Assembly: GCF_014243445.1 (NCBI RefSeq)
Contig: NZ_JACLQD010000004.1
Location: forward strand, 248,001-312,000
DNA: 64,000 bases
From: Paragemmobacter straminiformis
Lineage (GTDB): Bacteria > Pseudomonadota > Alphaproteobacteria > Rhodobacterales > Rhodobacteraceae
Reading direction: 5' to 3'
Part shown: piece after piece, positions 46,491 through 56,774 of the stretch
Numbering within the stretch: position 1 is the stretch's first letter
Layout of the letters: each line of letters starts with the position of its first letter
The notes under the pieces: generated by a model
What the model was told of the DNA's origin: nothing
The model's database searches: none
What the model saw: the letters and a program-made list of their open reading frames with translations, nothing else
Translations under genes and position numbers: made by a program

Positions 46491-47101
46491 GCGTTGCAGA
46501 TTACGCCTTTTATGCCTTTGCCAGCGTCACCGTGGTGGCGGGGCTTCTGGTGACGGTCAGCCGCAACCCCGTGCATTCGGTGCTGTGGCTGATCCTTGCC
46601 TTCCTTTCGGCATCGGGGCTGTTCGTGCTGCTGGGGGCCGAGTTCGTCGCCATGCTGCTGATCATCGTCTATGTCGGCGCGGTGGCGGTGCTGTTCCTGT
46701 TCGTCGTGATGATGCTCGACATCGACTTTGCCGAGTTGAAGGGCGAGATGGCGAAATACATGCCGCTGGGCCTGCTGATCGGGGTCGTGATCCTGATGCA
46801 GATCGCGCTGGGGATCGGGGCCTGGGTGCAGGCCGATGGCGCGATGGGGCTGCGGCAGGCCGTGGCGCCGGCGCTGGACGATGTGGAGAACACGCGGGCG
46901 CTGGGGCTCTTGGTCTATGACCGCTACGGGTTCCTGTTCCAGTTGTCGGGGCTGATCCTGCTGGTCGCGATGATCGGGGCGATCTTGCTGACGCTGCGGC
47001 ACCGCAAGGATGTGAAGCGGCAGAACGTGCTGGCCCAGATGTGGCGCGATCCGGCGGTGGCGATGGAGCTTAAGGACGTGAAGCCGGGACAGGGCTTGTA
47101 A
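46487..47101 (+). CDS. nuoJ: NADH-quinone oxidoreductase subunit J
   Basis: A 204-residue membrane subunit with five helices. [20 protein letters not shown] and [20 protein letters not shown] are the conserved helices around the pi-bulge. A hydrophilic C-terminal tail carries [15 protein letters not shown]. It is coupled to the CMD-like gene upstream. Confidence 0.97.
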   Translation: MSVADYAFYAFASVTVVAGLLVTVSRNPVHSVLWLILAFLSASGLFVLLGAEFVAMLLIIVYVGAVAVLFLFVVMMLDIDFAELKGEMAKYMPLGLLIGVVILMQIALGIGAWVQADGAMGLRQAVAPALDDVENTRALGLLVYDRYGFLFQLSGLILLVAMIGAILLTLRHRKDVKRQNVLAQMWRDPAVAMELKDVKPGQGL

Positions 47102-47146
47102 GTGAGGCGGTGCGCGGCGGTTGCGCACCCTGTGAAGGATTTGGCG

Positions 47147-47647
47147 ATGACGGCACAGTGGATCTTCGGAGCGGACAGGACGGCGCTTTATGCGGCTTTC
47201 GTCGCCGTTGCCGCCTTGCTGTCGCTGTCGGCTTGCGTGTCGGACGAGCAGGCGGTGGACATGGGGCTGGCGACGCAATGCGACAGTTCCGGCGCGGTCG
47301 AGAAGCTGGGCGATCCGGCGGGGCGTTTCGTGACCGAGACGCAGCGCGAGGTGTGCCGCGGGCCGAAGCGTGACGCCTATACCGAGCAGCGCCTGCTGCT
47401 GTCGGATTGCCAGAACGGCACGCAATACGCCATCGGCATGTTGCGCCAAAGCGCCGATCCGGCGCGGCGGGGGCCGGACTACGACCTGATCGACACCGTC
47501 AACCGCGAGAAACTGCGGCTGAAGGTCGGTCTTACGGATATTTCGACGCTGACAAGCGGCCTTACGGCGGCGGGTGTCACGGTCAAGGCGCAACCCGGCA
47601 AGGGTGCGGCGCAATGCGAAAAACTGGCTGCGCGAGCGGCGAACTGA
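47147..47647 (+). CDS. Second putative lipoprotein in the nuo operon (accessory)
   Basis: A 166-residue protein with a membrane segment ending in a lipobox (LLSLSAC, Cys30). The mature part has four further Cys residues (ATQCDSSG, REVCRGPKR, LSDCQNGTQ, AQCEKLAARA), probably two disulfides. No known domain is recognised. The ATG at 47147 has AAGGA upstream; a GTG at 47102 directly after the nuoJ stop would add 15 residues. It lies between nuoJ and nuoK. Confidence 0.78.
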   Translation: MTAQWIFGADRTALYAAFVAVAALLSLSACVSDEQAVDMGLATQCDSSGAVEKLGDPAGRFVTETQREVCRGPKRDAYTEQRLLLSDCQNGTQYAIGMLRQSADPARRGPDYDLIDTVNREKLRLKVGLTDISTLTSGLTAAGVTVKAQPGKGAAQCEKLAARAAN

Positions 47648-47674
47648 TACGGGCGCAAGACCCGGAGGGAACGG

Positions 47675-47983
47675 ATGATGGTTGGACTTGAACATTACCT
47701 GACAGTGGCGGCGGCCCTGTTCGTGATCGGGATCTTCGGGATCTTCCTGAACCGCAAGAACGTGATCGTCATCCTGATGTCGATCGAACTGATCCTGCTG
47801 GCGGTGAACATCAACTTCGTCGCCTTCTCCTCATACCTTGGCGATCTGGTGGGGCAGGTGTTCACCCTGTTCATCCTGACGGTCGCCGCCGCCGAGGCCG
47901 CCATCGGCCTTGCCATCCTCGTCGTGTTCTTCCGCAACCGCGGAACGATCGACGTGGAAGACGTCAACGTGATGAAAGGCTGA
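47675..47983 (+). CDS. nuoK: NADH-quinone oxidoreductase subunit K
   Basis: A 102-residue membrane subunit with three helices. [20 protein letters not shown] and [16 protein letters not shown] include the conserved membrane glutamates involved in proton transfer. There are two adjacent ATG codons; the second (47678) gives the usual 101 residues. GGAGGG lies upstream. Confidence 0.97.
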   Translation: MMVGLEHYLTVAAALFVIGIFGIFLNRKNVIVILMSIELILLAVNINFVAFSSYLGDLVGQVFTLFILTVAAAEAAIGLAILVVFFRNRGTIDVEDVNVMKG

Positions 47984-47989
47984 CCCCGA

Positions 47990-50182
47990 ATGACAACGAT
48001 CATTCTTTTTGCGCCCCTGATCGGCGCGCTGATCTGCGGCTTTGGCTGGCGTTTCATCGGCGAGCGGACGGGGCAGGTTCTGACCACCGGTCTGGTGATG
48101 CTGGGGGCGCTGCTGTCGTGGTATGTGTTCCTGACGCATGACGGCGTGGTGCAGCACATCCCGTTGCTGCGCTGGATCGAGAGCGGGTCGCTGGCGACCG
48201 AATGGGCGATCCGCGTGGACCGTCTGACGGCGATCATGCTGGTGGTCGTGAACTCGGTCTCGGCCTTGGTGCATCTCTACTCGTTCGGCTACATGGCGCA
48301 TGACGAGAACTGGTCCGAGGACGAACCCTATCGGGCGCGGTTCTTCGCCTATCTCTCGTTCTTTACCTTTGCCATGCTGATGCTGGTGACGTCGGACAAC
48401 CTTGTGCAGATGTTCTTCGGCTGGGAAGGGGTGGGGGTCGCCTCGTATCTTCTGATCGGGTTCTACTACAAGAAGCCGAGCGCCAATGCCGCCGCGATCA
48501 AGGCTTTCGTCGTGAACCGCGTGGGCGACTTCGGCTTTGCGCTTGGCATCTTCGGGCTGTTCTTCCTGACGGATTCGGTGAATTTCGACACGGTCTTTGC
48601 CGCGGCGCCCGAGCTTGCGCAGACGAACCTGAGCTTCCTTTGGGGCGAATGGAATGCGGCCAACCTGATCGGGGTCTTGCTGTTCATCGGGGCGATGGGC
48701 AAATCGGCGCAGCTGTTCCTGCATACCTGGCTGCCCGACGCGATGGAGGGGCCGACGCCCGTTTCCGCGCTGATCCACGCCGCGACGATGGTGACGGCAG
48801 GGGTGTTCCTTGTCTGCCGCATGTCGCCGCTTTACGAATTCGCGCCGGATGCCAAGACGATGATCGTGGTGGTGGGCGCTACGACGGCCTTCTTTGCCGC
48901 GACGGTCGGTCTGGTGCAGAACGACATCAAGCGCGTGATCGCCTATTCGACCTGTTCGCAGCTTGGCTACATGTTCGTGGCGGCGGGCGTGGGTGTCTAT
49001 TCGGTCGCGATGTTCCACCTGTTCACGCATGCCTTCTTCAAGGCGATGCTGTTCCTTGGTGCGGGTTCGGTGATCCACGCCACGCATCACGAACAGGACA
49101 TGCGCAACTATGGCGGGCTGCGGAAGAAGATTCCGCTGACCTTTGCCGCGATGATGATCGGCACGCTGGCGATCACGGGCGTGGGCATTCCGCTGACCCA
49201 TATCGGCTTTGCGGGCTTCCTGTCGAAGGACGCCGTGATCGAAAGCGCCTTTGTCGGGTCGGGCTATGCCTATGTTCTGCTGGTCGTGGCGGCTGCGATG
49301 ACGAGCTTTTATTCATGGCGCCTGATGTTCATGACCTTTTATGGCGAGAACCGCGCGCATGGGGCCGGACACGGGCATGACGCGCACGGCCACGGCCACG
49401 ACGCGCATGGGCACGACGCGCATGGCCATGACGATCACGGGCACGAAGGGCATGGGCATCATGAACCGCATGAAAGCCCGGCCGTCATGCTGATCCCGCT
49501 GGGGGTGCTGGCGCTTGGCGCGGTGTTCTCGGGGATGGTCTGGTACAACAGCTTCTTCGGTGACGAGGCCAAGATGCGGTCGTGGTTCGGTATGGCGGCA
49601 GGCGTCGAACATGCCGAAGCCGCTGCGGCGACCGAAGCCACCGCGACCGAAGCTACCACCACGGAAGCAACCACCACCGAGGGCGCGGCGACCGAAGCCG
49701 TGGCGACCGAAGCGCATGGCGAGGGCTGGACGCAAGGTGCGATCTTCATGGGGCCGGAGAACGAGGTGATCCACCACGCGCATGAAGCGCCGACGCTGGT
49801 CAAGATCTCGCCCTTCATCGCGATGGTGCTTGGCTTCCTGCTGGCCTTCCAGATGTATATCCGCCGTCCGGACCTGCCCGCGAAGCTCGCGGCGAACCAG
49901 CGGCCGCTTTACCTGTTCCTGTTGAACAAGTGGTACTTCGACGAGATCTACAACTTCCTCTTCGTCCGGTCGGCCAAGGCGCTGGGGGCTTTCCTGTGGA
50001 AGCGCGGCGACGGGGATATCATCGACGGGTCGATCAACGGGGTGGCGCTTGGCGTCGTGCCCTTCTTCACGCGGCTCGCGGCGCGCGCGCAGTCGGGCTA
50101 CCTGTTCCACTATGCTTTTGCCATGGTTCTGGGCATTGCCGCCTTGATTACCTGGATGACGCTCTGGGGGGGCGCGAACTGA
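47990..50182 (+). CDS. nuoL: NADH-quinone oxidoreductase subunit L with His-rich insertion
   Basis: A 730-residue antiporter-like subunit at the tip of the membrane arm. The core is intact: [20 protein letters not shown] (helix with the conserved Glu), [20 protein letters not shown] and the long lateral helix region near the C-terminus. Two hydrophilic insertions stand out: residues 457-494 with 16 His in 38 positions ([20 protein letters not shown] type), and an Ala/Thr/Glu repeat at 542-576. They enlarge the protein beyond E. coli NuoL (613). The His block could bind zinc or nickel, but that is inference. Confidence 0.97.
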   Translation: MTTIILFAPLIGALICGFGWRFIGERTGQVLTTGLVMLGALLSWYVFLTHDGVVQHIPLLRWIESGSLATEWAIRVDRLTAIMLVVVNSVSALVHLYSFGYMAHDENWSEDEPYRARFFAYLSFFTFAMLMLVTSDNLVQMFFGWEGVGVASYLLIGFYYKKPSANAAAIKAFVVNRVGDFGFALGIFGLFFLTDSVNFDTVFAAAPELAQTNLSFLWGEWNAANLIGVLLFIGAMGKSAQLFLHTWLPDAMEGPTPVSALIHAATMVTAGVFLVCRMSPLYEFAPDAKTMIVVVGATTAFFAATVGLVQNDIKRVIAYSTCSQLGYMFVAAGVGVYSVAMFHLFTHAFFKAMLFLGAGSVIHATHHEQDMRNYGGLRKKIPLTFAAMMIGTLAITGVGIPLTHIGFAGFLSKDAVIESAFVGSGYAYVLLVVAAAMTSFYSWRLMFMTFYGENRAHGAGHGHDAHGHGHDAHGHDAHGHDDHGHEGHGHHEPHESPAVMLIPLGVLALGAVFSGMVWYNSFFGDEAKMRSWFGMAAGVEHAEAAAATEATATEATTTEATTTEGAATEAVATEAHGEGWTQGAIFMGPENEVIHHAHEAPTLVKISPFIAMVLGFLLAFQMYIRRPDLPAKLAANQRPLYLFLLNKWYFDEIYNFLFVRSAKALGAFLWKRGDGDIIDGSINGVALGVVPFFTRLAARAQSGYLFHYAFAMVLGIAALITWMTLWGGAN

Positions 50183-50183
50183 T

Positions 50184-51725
50184 ATGGATAACCTCCTGTC
50201 GATCATCACATTCATTCCGGCGGTCGCGGCGGTCATTCTGGCGCTGTTCCTGCGCGGGTCTGACGCTGCGGCGCAACGCAATGCCAAATGGCTGGCGCTG
50301 CTGGCCACGAGCGCGACCTTCGTCGTTTCGCTTTTCGTGCTGACGGGCTTTGACCCGCAGAACACGGGCTTCCAGTTCGTCGAGGAAGGCGACTGGATCC
50401 TTGGCCTGAAATACAAGATGGGCGTGGACGGGATTTCGGTCCTGTTCGTGATGCTCACGACCTTCCTGATGCCGATCACGATCGCCGCCTGCTGGTCGGT
50501 CGAGACGCGGGTGAAGGAATATATGATCGCCTTCCTGATGCTCGAGACGCTGATGCTTGGCGTGTTCTGCGCGCTGGACATGGTGCTGTTCTACCTGTTC
50601 TTCGAGGCAGGCCTGATCCCGATGTTCCTGATCATCGGCATCTGGGGCGGCAAGGAGCGCATCTATGCGGCGTTCAAGTTCTTCCTTTATACCTTCCTCG
50701 GCTCGGTGCTGATGCTGGTCGCGATGATCGCGATGTATATGGATGCGGGCACGACCGACATTCCGACGCTGCTGTCGCACAGCTTCGCCTCGGACGAGAT
50801 GGTGGTGATGGGCTTCCATGTCGTGGGCGGGTTGCAGACGCTGCTGTGGCTGGCGTTCTTTGCCTCTTTCGCGGTGAAGATGCCGATGTGGCCGGTGCAT
50901 ACATGGCTGCCGGATGCGCACGTGCAGGCCCCCACGGCGGGGTCGGTGGTGCTGGCGGCGATCTTGCTGAAGATGGGGGGCTATGGCTTCCTGCGGTTCA
51001 GCCTGCCGATGTTCCCGGTGGCGTCAGACCTGCTTGCGCCGCTGGTGTTCTGGATGTCGGCGATTGCCATCGTCTACACCTCTCTCGTGGCGCTGGCGCA
51101 ATCGGATATGAAGAAGCTGATCGCCTATTCGTCGGTGGCCCACATGGGTTACGTGACGATGGGGATTTTCACGGCGAACCAGCAGGGCATCGACGGGGCG
51201 ATCTTCCAGATGCTGTCGCACGGCTTCATCTCGGGTGCGCTGTTCCTGTGCGTGGGGGTCATCTATGACCGGATGCACACGCGCGAGATCGACGCCTATG
51301 GCGGTCTGGTGAACCGGATGCCCGCCTATGCGCTGGTGTTCATGTTCTTTACCATGGCCAATGTCGGCCTGCCGGGGACAAGCGGGTTCATCGGGGAATT
51401 CCTGACGCTGATGGGGATTTTCCAGGTGAACACCTGGGTTGCCGCCGTGGCGACGACGGGGGTGATCCTGTCGGCGGCCTATGCGCTGTGGCTGTATCGC
51501 CGCGTCGTCATGGGCGAGCTGGTGAAAGAGGCGCTGAAGTCGATCACCGACATGACCCGCCGCGAGAAGGCGATTTTCGCGCCGCTGATCGCCATGACGC
51601 TGCTTTTGGGCATCTATCCGTCGCTGGTGACCGATATCATCGGGCCGAGCGTTTCGGCGCTGGTGGCCGAGCATCAAGCCGCGTTGCCGCCCGTCGCGGG
51701 CGACACGCAACTGGCACAGAACTGA
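50184..51725 (+). CDS. nuoM: NADH-quinone oxidoreductase subunit M
   Basis: A 513-residue antiporter-like proton pump subunit with about fourteen helices. [20 protein letters not shown] contains the key Glu, and [20 protein letters not shown] the key Lys. [20 protein letters not shown] holds further channel residues. It starts one base after the nuoL stop. Confidence 0.98.
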   Translation: MDNLLSIITFIPAVAAVILALFLRGSDAAAQRNAKWLALLATSATFVVSLFVLTGFDPQNTGFQFVEEGDWILGLKYKMGVDGISVLFVMLTTFLMPITIAACWSVETRVKEYMIAFLMLETLMLGVFCALDMVLFYLFFEAGLIPMFLIIGIWGGKERIYAAFKFFLYTFLGSVLMLVAMIAMYMDAGTTDIPTLLSHSFASDEMVVMGFHVVGGLQTLLWLAFFASFAVKMPMWPVHTWLPDAHVQAPTAGSVVLAAILLKMGGYGFLRFSLPMFPVASDLLAPLVFWMSAIAIVYTSLVALAQSDMKKLIAYSSVAHMGYVTMGIFTANQQGIDGAIFQMLSHGFISGALFLCVGVIYDRMHTREIDAYGGLVNRMPAYALVFMFFTMANVGLPGTSGFIGEFLTLMGIFQVNTWVAAVATTGVILSAAYALWLYRRVVMGELVKEALKSITDMTRREKAIFAPLIAMTLLLGIYPSLVTDIIGPSVSALVAEHQAALPPVAGDTQLAQN

Positions 51726-51735
51726 GGGACGAGAG

Positions 51736-53172
51736 ATGATTTCCGCAGATTTTTCGACCGTCCTTCCGGAACTGGTTCTGGCGATCTTTGCCATGGGGGC
51801 GCTGATGTTCGGCGTCTATACCGGCAAGGACAAGGTGGCGCCGCTGATCGCATGGGCCACGGCGGGGGTGTTCCTTGCGCTGGCGCTGTGGATCGGGCTG
51901 GGGGGCGAGGGCGAGCGGACCGCGTTTGGCGGGCTGTTCGTGGACGACCCCTTTGCGCGCTTTGCCAAGGTGATCATGCTGGTCTCGGCCTCGGCCGTGC
52001 TGATCATCGGGCAGGATTACATGGTGCGGCGCGACCTGCTGCGCTTTGAATACCCTGTGCTGATGGTGCTTTCGGTCATCGGGATGATGGTGATGGTGTC
52101 GGCTGGCGACCTGATGTCGCTGTACATGGGGTTGGAGCTGCAATCGCTGGCGCTTTATGTGCTGGCTTCGGTGCGGCGCGACTCGGTCAAGTCGACGGAA
52201 GCCGGTCTGAAGTATTTCGTGCTGGGGGCGCTGTCGTCGGGGCTGCTGCTGTATGGCGCGTCGCTGGTCTACGGTTTCGCGGGCACCACGCAATTTGCGG
52301 GCATCCTGTCGACGCTGGGCAATGGCGTGCCGCTGGGGCTGCTGTTCGGGCTGGTGTTCATGCTGGCCGGTCTGGCCTTCAAGGTGTCGGCCGCGCCCTT
52401 CCACATGTGGACGCCGGATGTCTACGAGGGGTCGCCCACGCCGGTGACGGCCTTCTTTGCGACCGCGCCCAAGGTGGCGGCGATGGGGCTGCTCGCGCGG
52501 CTGGTGCATGACGCGTTCGGCGGCATTCCCGCCGACTGGACGCAGGTGCTGGCGGCGCTGTCGGTGGTGTCGATGTTCCTTGGCGCGGTGGCCGCCATCG
52601 GGCAGAAGGACATCAAGCGGCTGATGGCCTATTCGTCGATCGCGCATATGGGCTTTGCGCTGATGGGTCTGGCCAGCGGCACGGCCGAGGGCGTGACGGC
52701 GATGCTGGTCTATATGGCGATCTATGTCACCATGAACGTCGGCACCTTTGCCTTTATCCTGTCGATGGAGCGGGACGGGCGTCCGGTGACGGATATTGCG
52801 AGCCTCAACATGTTCTCGAAAACCGAACCGCTGAAAGCATTGGCGCTGCTGGTGCTGATGTTCAGCCTTGCCGGTGTGCCGCCGATGGTCGGCTTTTTCG
52901 GCAAGTTCTACGTGCTGAAGGCGGCGGTCGATGCGGGGATGACGTGGCTTGCGCTGGCGGGGGCGGTGGCGTCGGTCATCGGTGCCTTCTACTACCTGCG
53001 CATCGTCTTTTTCATGTATTTCGGCAAGGAAGGCCAAGGCGTGGAAAGCCGCATGGCCCCCGCGCAATGGGCTGTGATGGTTGCCGTGGCGATCATCATG
53101 GTCGTGGGGATCGTCAACCTGTTCGGCATCCAGCCGATGGCGGCCATCGCGGCGGAAGCCCTTGTCCGCTAG
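51736..53172 (+). CDS. nuoN: NADH-quinone oxidoreductase subunit N
   Basis: A 478-residue third antiporter-like subunit. [40 protein letters not shown] and [20 protein letters not shown] are the expected channel helices. [20 protein letters not shown] lies near the C-terminus. It is the last core nuo gene; birA overlaps its end. Confidence 0.98.
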   Translation: MISADFSTVLPELVLAIFAMGALMFGVYTGKDKVAPLIAWATAGVFLALALWIGLGGEGERTAFGGLFVDDPFARFAKVIMLVSASAVLIIGQDYMVRRDLLRFEYPVLMVLSVIGMMVMVSAGDLMSLYMGLELQSLALYVLASVRRDSVKSTEAGLKYFVLGALSSGLLLYGASLVYGFAGTTQFAGILSTLGNGVPLGLLFGLVFMLAGLAFKVSAAPFHMWTPDVYEGSPTPVTAFFATAPKVAAMGLLARLVHDAFGGIPADWTQVLAALSVVSMFLGAVAAIGQKDIKRLMAYSSIAHMGFALMGLASGTAEGVTAMLVYMAIYVTMNVGTFAFILSMERDGRPVTDIASLNMFSKTEPLKALALLVLMFSLAGVPPMVGFFGKFYVLKAAVDAGMTWLALAGAVASVIGAFYYLRIVFFMYFGKEGQGVESRMAPAQWAVMVAVAIIMVVGIVNLFGIQPMAAIAAEALVR

Positions 53173-53920
53173 GGCCGGATGGCCGGTTGGCCTGGGCAGG
53201 CTGGTCCTGCCCAGCGTCGATAGCACGAATGCGGAAGCGCAAAGGCTGGCCCCGTCGATGACGGGGCCAGTCTGGATTCTGGCAGGCGAGCAGACGGCGG
53301 GGCGCGGGCGGCGGGCGCGGCCCTGGGCCAGCCCGCGCGGGAATTTCTACGCCACGCTGCTGATGCAGCCGCGCGAAGGGGCCGAGGTCGTGGCGCTGCG
53401 GTCCTTTGCCGCCGCGCTTGCCTTGCGCGATGCCTTTGTGGCGGTCAGCGACATGCCTGATGCCTTCCGGTTGAAATGGCCCAATGATGTGCTGCTGAAC
53501 GGCGGCAAGGTCGCGGGTATCTTGCTGGAAAGCGCGGGCGCGGGGCAGGGCGTGGGACATCTGGCCATCGGGATCGGGGTCAACCTGATCGGCGCGCCGG
53601 ATGTGGCGGCGGTCGAGGCGGGGGCCGTGCCGCCCGTGTCATTGCTGTCGGAAACGGGGTTGCGGGTGACGCCCGAGGCGTTTCTGGATGTGCTGGCCCC
53701 GGCGTTTGCCGATTGGGAGGCGCGGTTGATCGCCGAGGGCTTTGCCCCGCTGCGCAGTGCATGGCTGGCCCATGCGGCCCGTCTGGGCGAGGTTATCCGC
53801 GCGCGGACGGGGCGCGAGGAGCGCGTGGGCGTATTCGAGACCATCGACGCCACGGGCGCGCTGGTCATGCGGCAGGGGGACGAGCGTATCGCCCTTCCGG
53901 CGGCGGATGTGTTTTTCTGA
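53162..53920 (+). CDS. birA: Biotin-[acetyl-CoA-carboxylase] ligase, no DNA-binding domain
   Basis: A protein of about 252 residues attaching biotin to acetyl-CoA carboxylase. The motifs [25 protein letters not shown] (biotinyl-AMP loop), [20 protein letters not shown] and a C-terminal SH3-like domain are present. The N-terminal helix-turn-helix of E. coli BirA is absent, so it is a monofunctional ligase. No in-frame ATG exists at the start; the best codon is TTG at 53162, overlapping the nuoN end by 11 bases with GGCGGAAG upstream. It is followed by coaX after 14 bases. Confidence 0.92.
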   Translation: MSARAGWPVGLGRLVLPSVDSTNAEAQRLAPSMTGPVWILAGEQTAGRGRRARPWASPRGNFYATLLMQPREGAEVVALRSFAAALALRDAFVAVSDMPDAFRLKWPNDVLLNGGKVAGILLESAGAGQGVGHLAIGIGVNLIGAPDVAAVEAGAVPPVSLLSETGLRVTPEAFLDVLAPAFADWEARLIAEGFAPLRSAWLAHAARLGEVIRARTGREERVGVFETIDATGALVMRQGDERIALPAADVFF

Positions 53921-53934
53921 CGGGAGGGGCGGGG

Positions 53935-54714
53935 ATGCTTCTGGCCATCGACTGCGGCAACACGAATACGGTGTTTTCGATCTGGGACGGGTCGCGGTTT
54001 CTTGCGACATGGCGGATCGCGACCGATCACAAGCGCACGGCGGACGAGTATTTCGTCTGGATGTCGACGCTGATGATGCTGTCAAAGACGGAAGCCCGGA
54101 TCACCGAGGCCATCATCTCGTCGACGGTGCCGCGCGTGGTGTTCAACCTGCGCGTCCTGTGCGACCGCTATTTCGAGTGCCGCCCGCTGGTGGTGGGCAA
54201 GCCGGAATGCCGCCTGCCGGTGATGCCGCGGGTCGATCAGGGGACGACCGTGGGGCCTGACCGGCTTGTGAATACGGTGGCGGCGCATGACCGGCACGGC
54301 GGCGATCTGATCGTGGTGGATTTCGGCACGGCGACGACCTTCGATGTGGTGGATGTGGACGGCGCCTATATCGGCGGGGTGATCGCGCCGGGGGTGAACC
54401 TGTCGCTGGAAGCCCTGCACATGGCCGCCGCCGCCCTGCCGCACGTGGATGTGTCGCGCCCGGCCCGTGCCATCGGAACGAATACGGTGGCCTGCATGCA
54501 ATCGGGTGTATACTGGGGGTATATCGGACTGGTCGAAGGCATCGTGCGCGAAGTGCGCAAGGAACGCGATCGTCCGATGAAAGTCATTGCGACAGGTGGT
54601 CTCGCATCCCTGTTCGCCCAAGATACCGCGCTATTTGACAGCGTCGAGGATGACCTGACCATGCATGGTCTGGTTCTCATCAACCGCTACAACAAGGAAC
54701 TGGAAACGGCATGA
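53935..54714 (+). CDS. coaX: Type III pantothenate kinase
   Basis: A 259-residue enzyme phosphorylating pantothenate, the first step of CoA synthesis. The actin-like fold shows in LAIDCGNTNTVFSIWDG (phosphate loop) and DLIVVDFGTATTFDVVDVDG, with YIGGVIAPGVNLS and MKVIATGGLASLF. The ATG at 53935 has GGGAGGGG upstream. The stop overlaps the RNase J start (ATGA). Confidence 0.96.
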   Translation: MLLAIDCGNTNTVFSIWDGSRFLATWRIATDHKRTADEYFVWMSTLMMLSKTEARITEAIISSTVPRVVFNLRVLCDRYFECRPLVVGKPECRLPVMPRVDQGTTVGPDRLVNTVAAHDRHGGDLIVVDFGTATTFDVVDVDGAYIGGVIAPGVNLSLEALHMAAAALPHVDVSRPARAIGTNTVACMQSGVYWGYIGLVEGIVREVRKERDRPMKVIATGGLASLFAQDTALFDSVEDDLTMHGLVLINRYNKELETA

Positions 54715-56384
54715 GTGCGAACCGGCTGATCTATCTCCCCCTCGGCGGCGCCGGGGAGATCGGCATGAACTGTTACGTCTACGGCTACGGGCCTGCGGGC
54801 AAGGAACGGCTGATCCTTGTCGATCTGGGCGTGACCTTCCCCGATATGGACACCACGCCGGGCGTCGATGTGATCATGCCCGACATATCCTGGCTCGAGG
54901 CGCGGCTTGACCGGCTGGAGGCCATTTTCATCACCCATGCGCACGAGGACCATATCGGCGCATTGGGCCATCTGTGGCCACGGCTGAAGGCGCCCGTCTA
55001 TGCGCGGCGCTTCACGGCGGCGATTGCCAAGCTGAAGATGGAAGAGCATGGCCATTCGACCGCATCGCTGCATGTGGTCGCCTCGCGGCCCGAGACGGTC
55101 GAGGCGGGGCCGTTCCGGGTGCAATTCGTGCCGGTAAGCCATTCGATCCCGGAAAGCGCCGCCCTTGTGATCGATACGCCCGCGGGGCGGATCGTGCATT
55201 CGGGTGACTTCAAGCTCGACCCGACCCCGATGGTGGGCGAGGGCTGGGAGGATGCGCGCTTTACCGAGATCGCCGCCGAGCGCCCCGTCAAGGCGCTGAT
55301 GTGCGATTCGACCAACGTGTTCAGCCTGCACGCCGGACGGTCGGAGGCGACGATCCGCGAGCCGATCCGCGACCTGATCAAGGGGCATAGCGGTCTGGTG
55401 GTGGCGACGACCTTTGCCAGCAACGTGGCACGCCTGAAAACGCTGGCCGAGGCCGCGCGGGCAGCCGACCGGACCGTCTGCCTGATGGGGCGGGCGATGA
55501 AGCGGATGGTTTCGGTGGCGCAGGAGACCGGGGTTCTGACCGACTTTCCGCGCACCGTTTCGCCCGAGGATGCGGGCGATGTGCCGCGCGGCAACCTGAT
55601 GCTGATCGTGACGGGCAGTCAGGGAGAGCGGCGCGCGGCCACGGCGCAGCTTTCGCGCGGCAAGTATCTGGGAATGGAGCTGAAGAAGGGGGATCTGTTC
55701 CTGTTCTCGAGCAAGACCATTCCGGGGAACGAGCGGGAAGTGTTGAAGATCGTCAACGCCTTTTCGGAAATGGGCGTCGATGTGATGGACGATGCGGGCG
55801 GCAAATACCACGTGTCCGGCCATGCCAACCGCCCCGATCTGGAACATATGCATCGCCTGCTGCTGCCGGATATGCTGATTCCGATGCATGGCGAGCATCG
55901 CCATCTGCGCGAACATGCGCGGATTGCGACCGAGGGCGGAATCGTCTCGGACATCGTGACCAACGGGATGATGGTCGATCTGACCGGCGATGCGCCCAAG
56001 GTCGTCGACTACATCGAGACGGGGCGGCTGTATCTGGACGGGTCGGTGCTGATCGGCGCGATGGACGGGGTGGTGCGTGACCGGATCCGTCTGGCGCTGA
56101 ACGGGCATGTGATGGTGACGGTGATCCTTGACGACGACAGCGACACGCTGGGCGACGCCTGGGTCGAGCTGCGCGGTGTGCCGCAGAACGGGCGCGGCGG
56201 CCCGCTGGTCGATGCGCTGGAGGAAGAGCTGAACGCCTTTCTGAACGGGGCGGGCAAGAAGCTGCTGCGCGACGATGACAAGCTGGACGAGGCGCTGCGG
56301 CGGATCGTGCGGCAGGTCAGCATGGAAGAGATCGGCAAGAAGCCGGAAGTGACGGTCGTCGTCAGCCGCTTGATGGCGGAATAG
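54711..56384 (+). CDS. rnj: Ribonuclease J
   Basis: A 557-residue metallo-beta-lactamase/beta-CASP ribonuclease for RNA processing and decay. The metal motif is HAHEDH at 76-81. VSHSIPESAALVIDTPAG and HSGDFKLDP follow, then the beta-CASP block MCDSTNVFSLHAG and MPMHGEHRHLREH-type C-terminal motifs (LIPMHGEHRHLREHARIA). It is co-translated with coaX as the last gene of the nuo-birA-coaX run, a linkage common in this order of bacteria. Confidence 0.95.
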   Translation: MSANRLIYLPLGGAGEIGMNCYVYGYGPAGKERLILVDLGVTFPDMDTTPGVDVIMPDISWLEARLDRLEAIFITHAHEDHIGALGHLWPRLKAPVYARRFTAAIAKLKMEEHGHSTASLHVVASRPETVEAGPFRVQFVPVSHSIPESAALVIDTPAGRIVHSGDFKLDPTPMVGEGWEDARFTEIAAERPVKALMCDSTNVFSLHAGRSEATIREPIRDLIKGHSGLVVATTFASNVARLKTLAEAARAADRTVCLMGRAMKRMVSVAQETGVLTDFPRTVSPEDAGDVPRGNLMLIVTGSQGERRAATAQLSRGKYLGMELKKGDLFLFSSKTIPGNEREVLKIVNAFSEMGVDVMDDAGGKYHVSGHANRPDLEHMHRLLLPDMLIPMHGEHRHLREHARIATEGGIVSDIVTNGMMVDLTGDAPKVVDYIETGRLYLDGSVLIGAMDGVVRDRIRLALNGHVMVTVILDDDSDTLGDAWVELRGVPQNGRGGPLVDALEEELNAFLNGAGKKLLRDDDKLDEALRRIVRQVSMEEIGKKPEVTVVVSRLMAE

Positions 56385-56545
56385 GCGATTTCATCCGGTC
56401 CAGCGACCGGATGAGACGGCCGAGACACTGGCGGAGGTCCGCGCGATCCTGCGCGGGCCAGCCGCCGCGCAGTGCCGCCATCGACGGGGCGAGGTCTGTC
56501 TGAACGCGGGTCAGTGCCTGCTGGCCCGTGGCGGTCAGCCGGTTA
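56362..56545 (-). pseudogene. C-terminal remnant of a MarR-family regulator gene
   Basis: The minus-strand frame reads RLTATGQQALTRVQTDLAPS and continues through DRADLRQCLGRLIRSLDRMK to a stop at 56362. This is the pattern of the end of MarR-type regulators (wing followed by the dimerisation helices). No winged-helix part or start precedes it: upstream sequence changes abruptly to an unrelated plus-strand coding fragment at about 56540. Its 3' end overlaps the RNase J stop. Confidence 0.6.
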
Positions 56546-56738
56546 TGCGACGGGGCAACTGTCGTTCAGCGCGGAAAAGCTGACAGGCTGGTCTGTCGCG
56601 ATGGATGCGGCGGGAACGCCGGATGTCTATTGGCAGACGAAATTCGACGATTTCGCGTTTCTGGCATGTGTCGGGGGGATGGGGGTGCTGACCGCCGCGC
56701 TGCCGGGCCGTGGTCTGGGCGCGCCTGCGGGCTTCTAG
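56540..56738 (+). pseudogene. Fragment of an unidentified gene next to the MarR remnant
   Basis: About 65 codons reading GYATGQLSFSAEKLTGWSVA and later YWQTKFDDFAFLACVGG, ending GRGLGAPAGF and a stop at 56738. Composition looks coding, but no start or family block is present and it abuts the MarR remnant. An ATG-initiated frame from 56472 would cover it, but its first part is antisense to the MarR remnant. Probably the 3' end of a deleted gene. Family not recognised. Confidence 0.45.
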
Positions 56739-56743
56739 GGGGG

Positions 56744-56767
56744 GCGGCAGGCGGTGTCGCCTGCCGC
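56744..56767. terminator. Hairpin downstream of the DEAD-box helicase gene
   Basis: A perfect 9-bp stem GCGGCAGGC-ggtgtc-GCCTGCCGC lies eight bases beyond the helicase stop (minus strand) and six after the plus-strand fragment's stop. There is no T tract on the minus strand, so its use as a terminator is likely but not proven. Confidence 0.5.
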
Positions 56768-56774
56768 ATTTGGT

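Noticed and set aside
49354-49475. His-rich NuoL stretch as a frameshift or assembly artefact
   Set aside because: The frame stays open and conserved NuoL helices continue on both sides in the same frame.
56472-56738. Intact 88-codon plus-strand gene
   Set aside because: The first third is antisense to a clear MarR C-terminal fragment. Only the last 65 codons look coding, so it is treated as debris.
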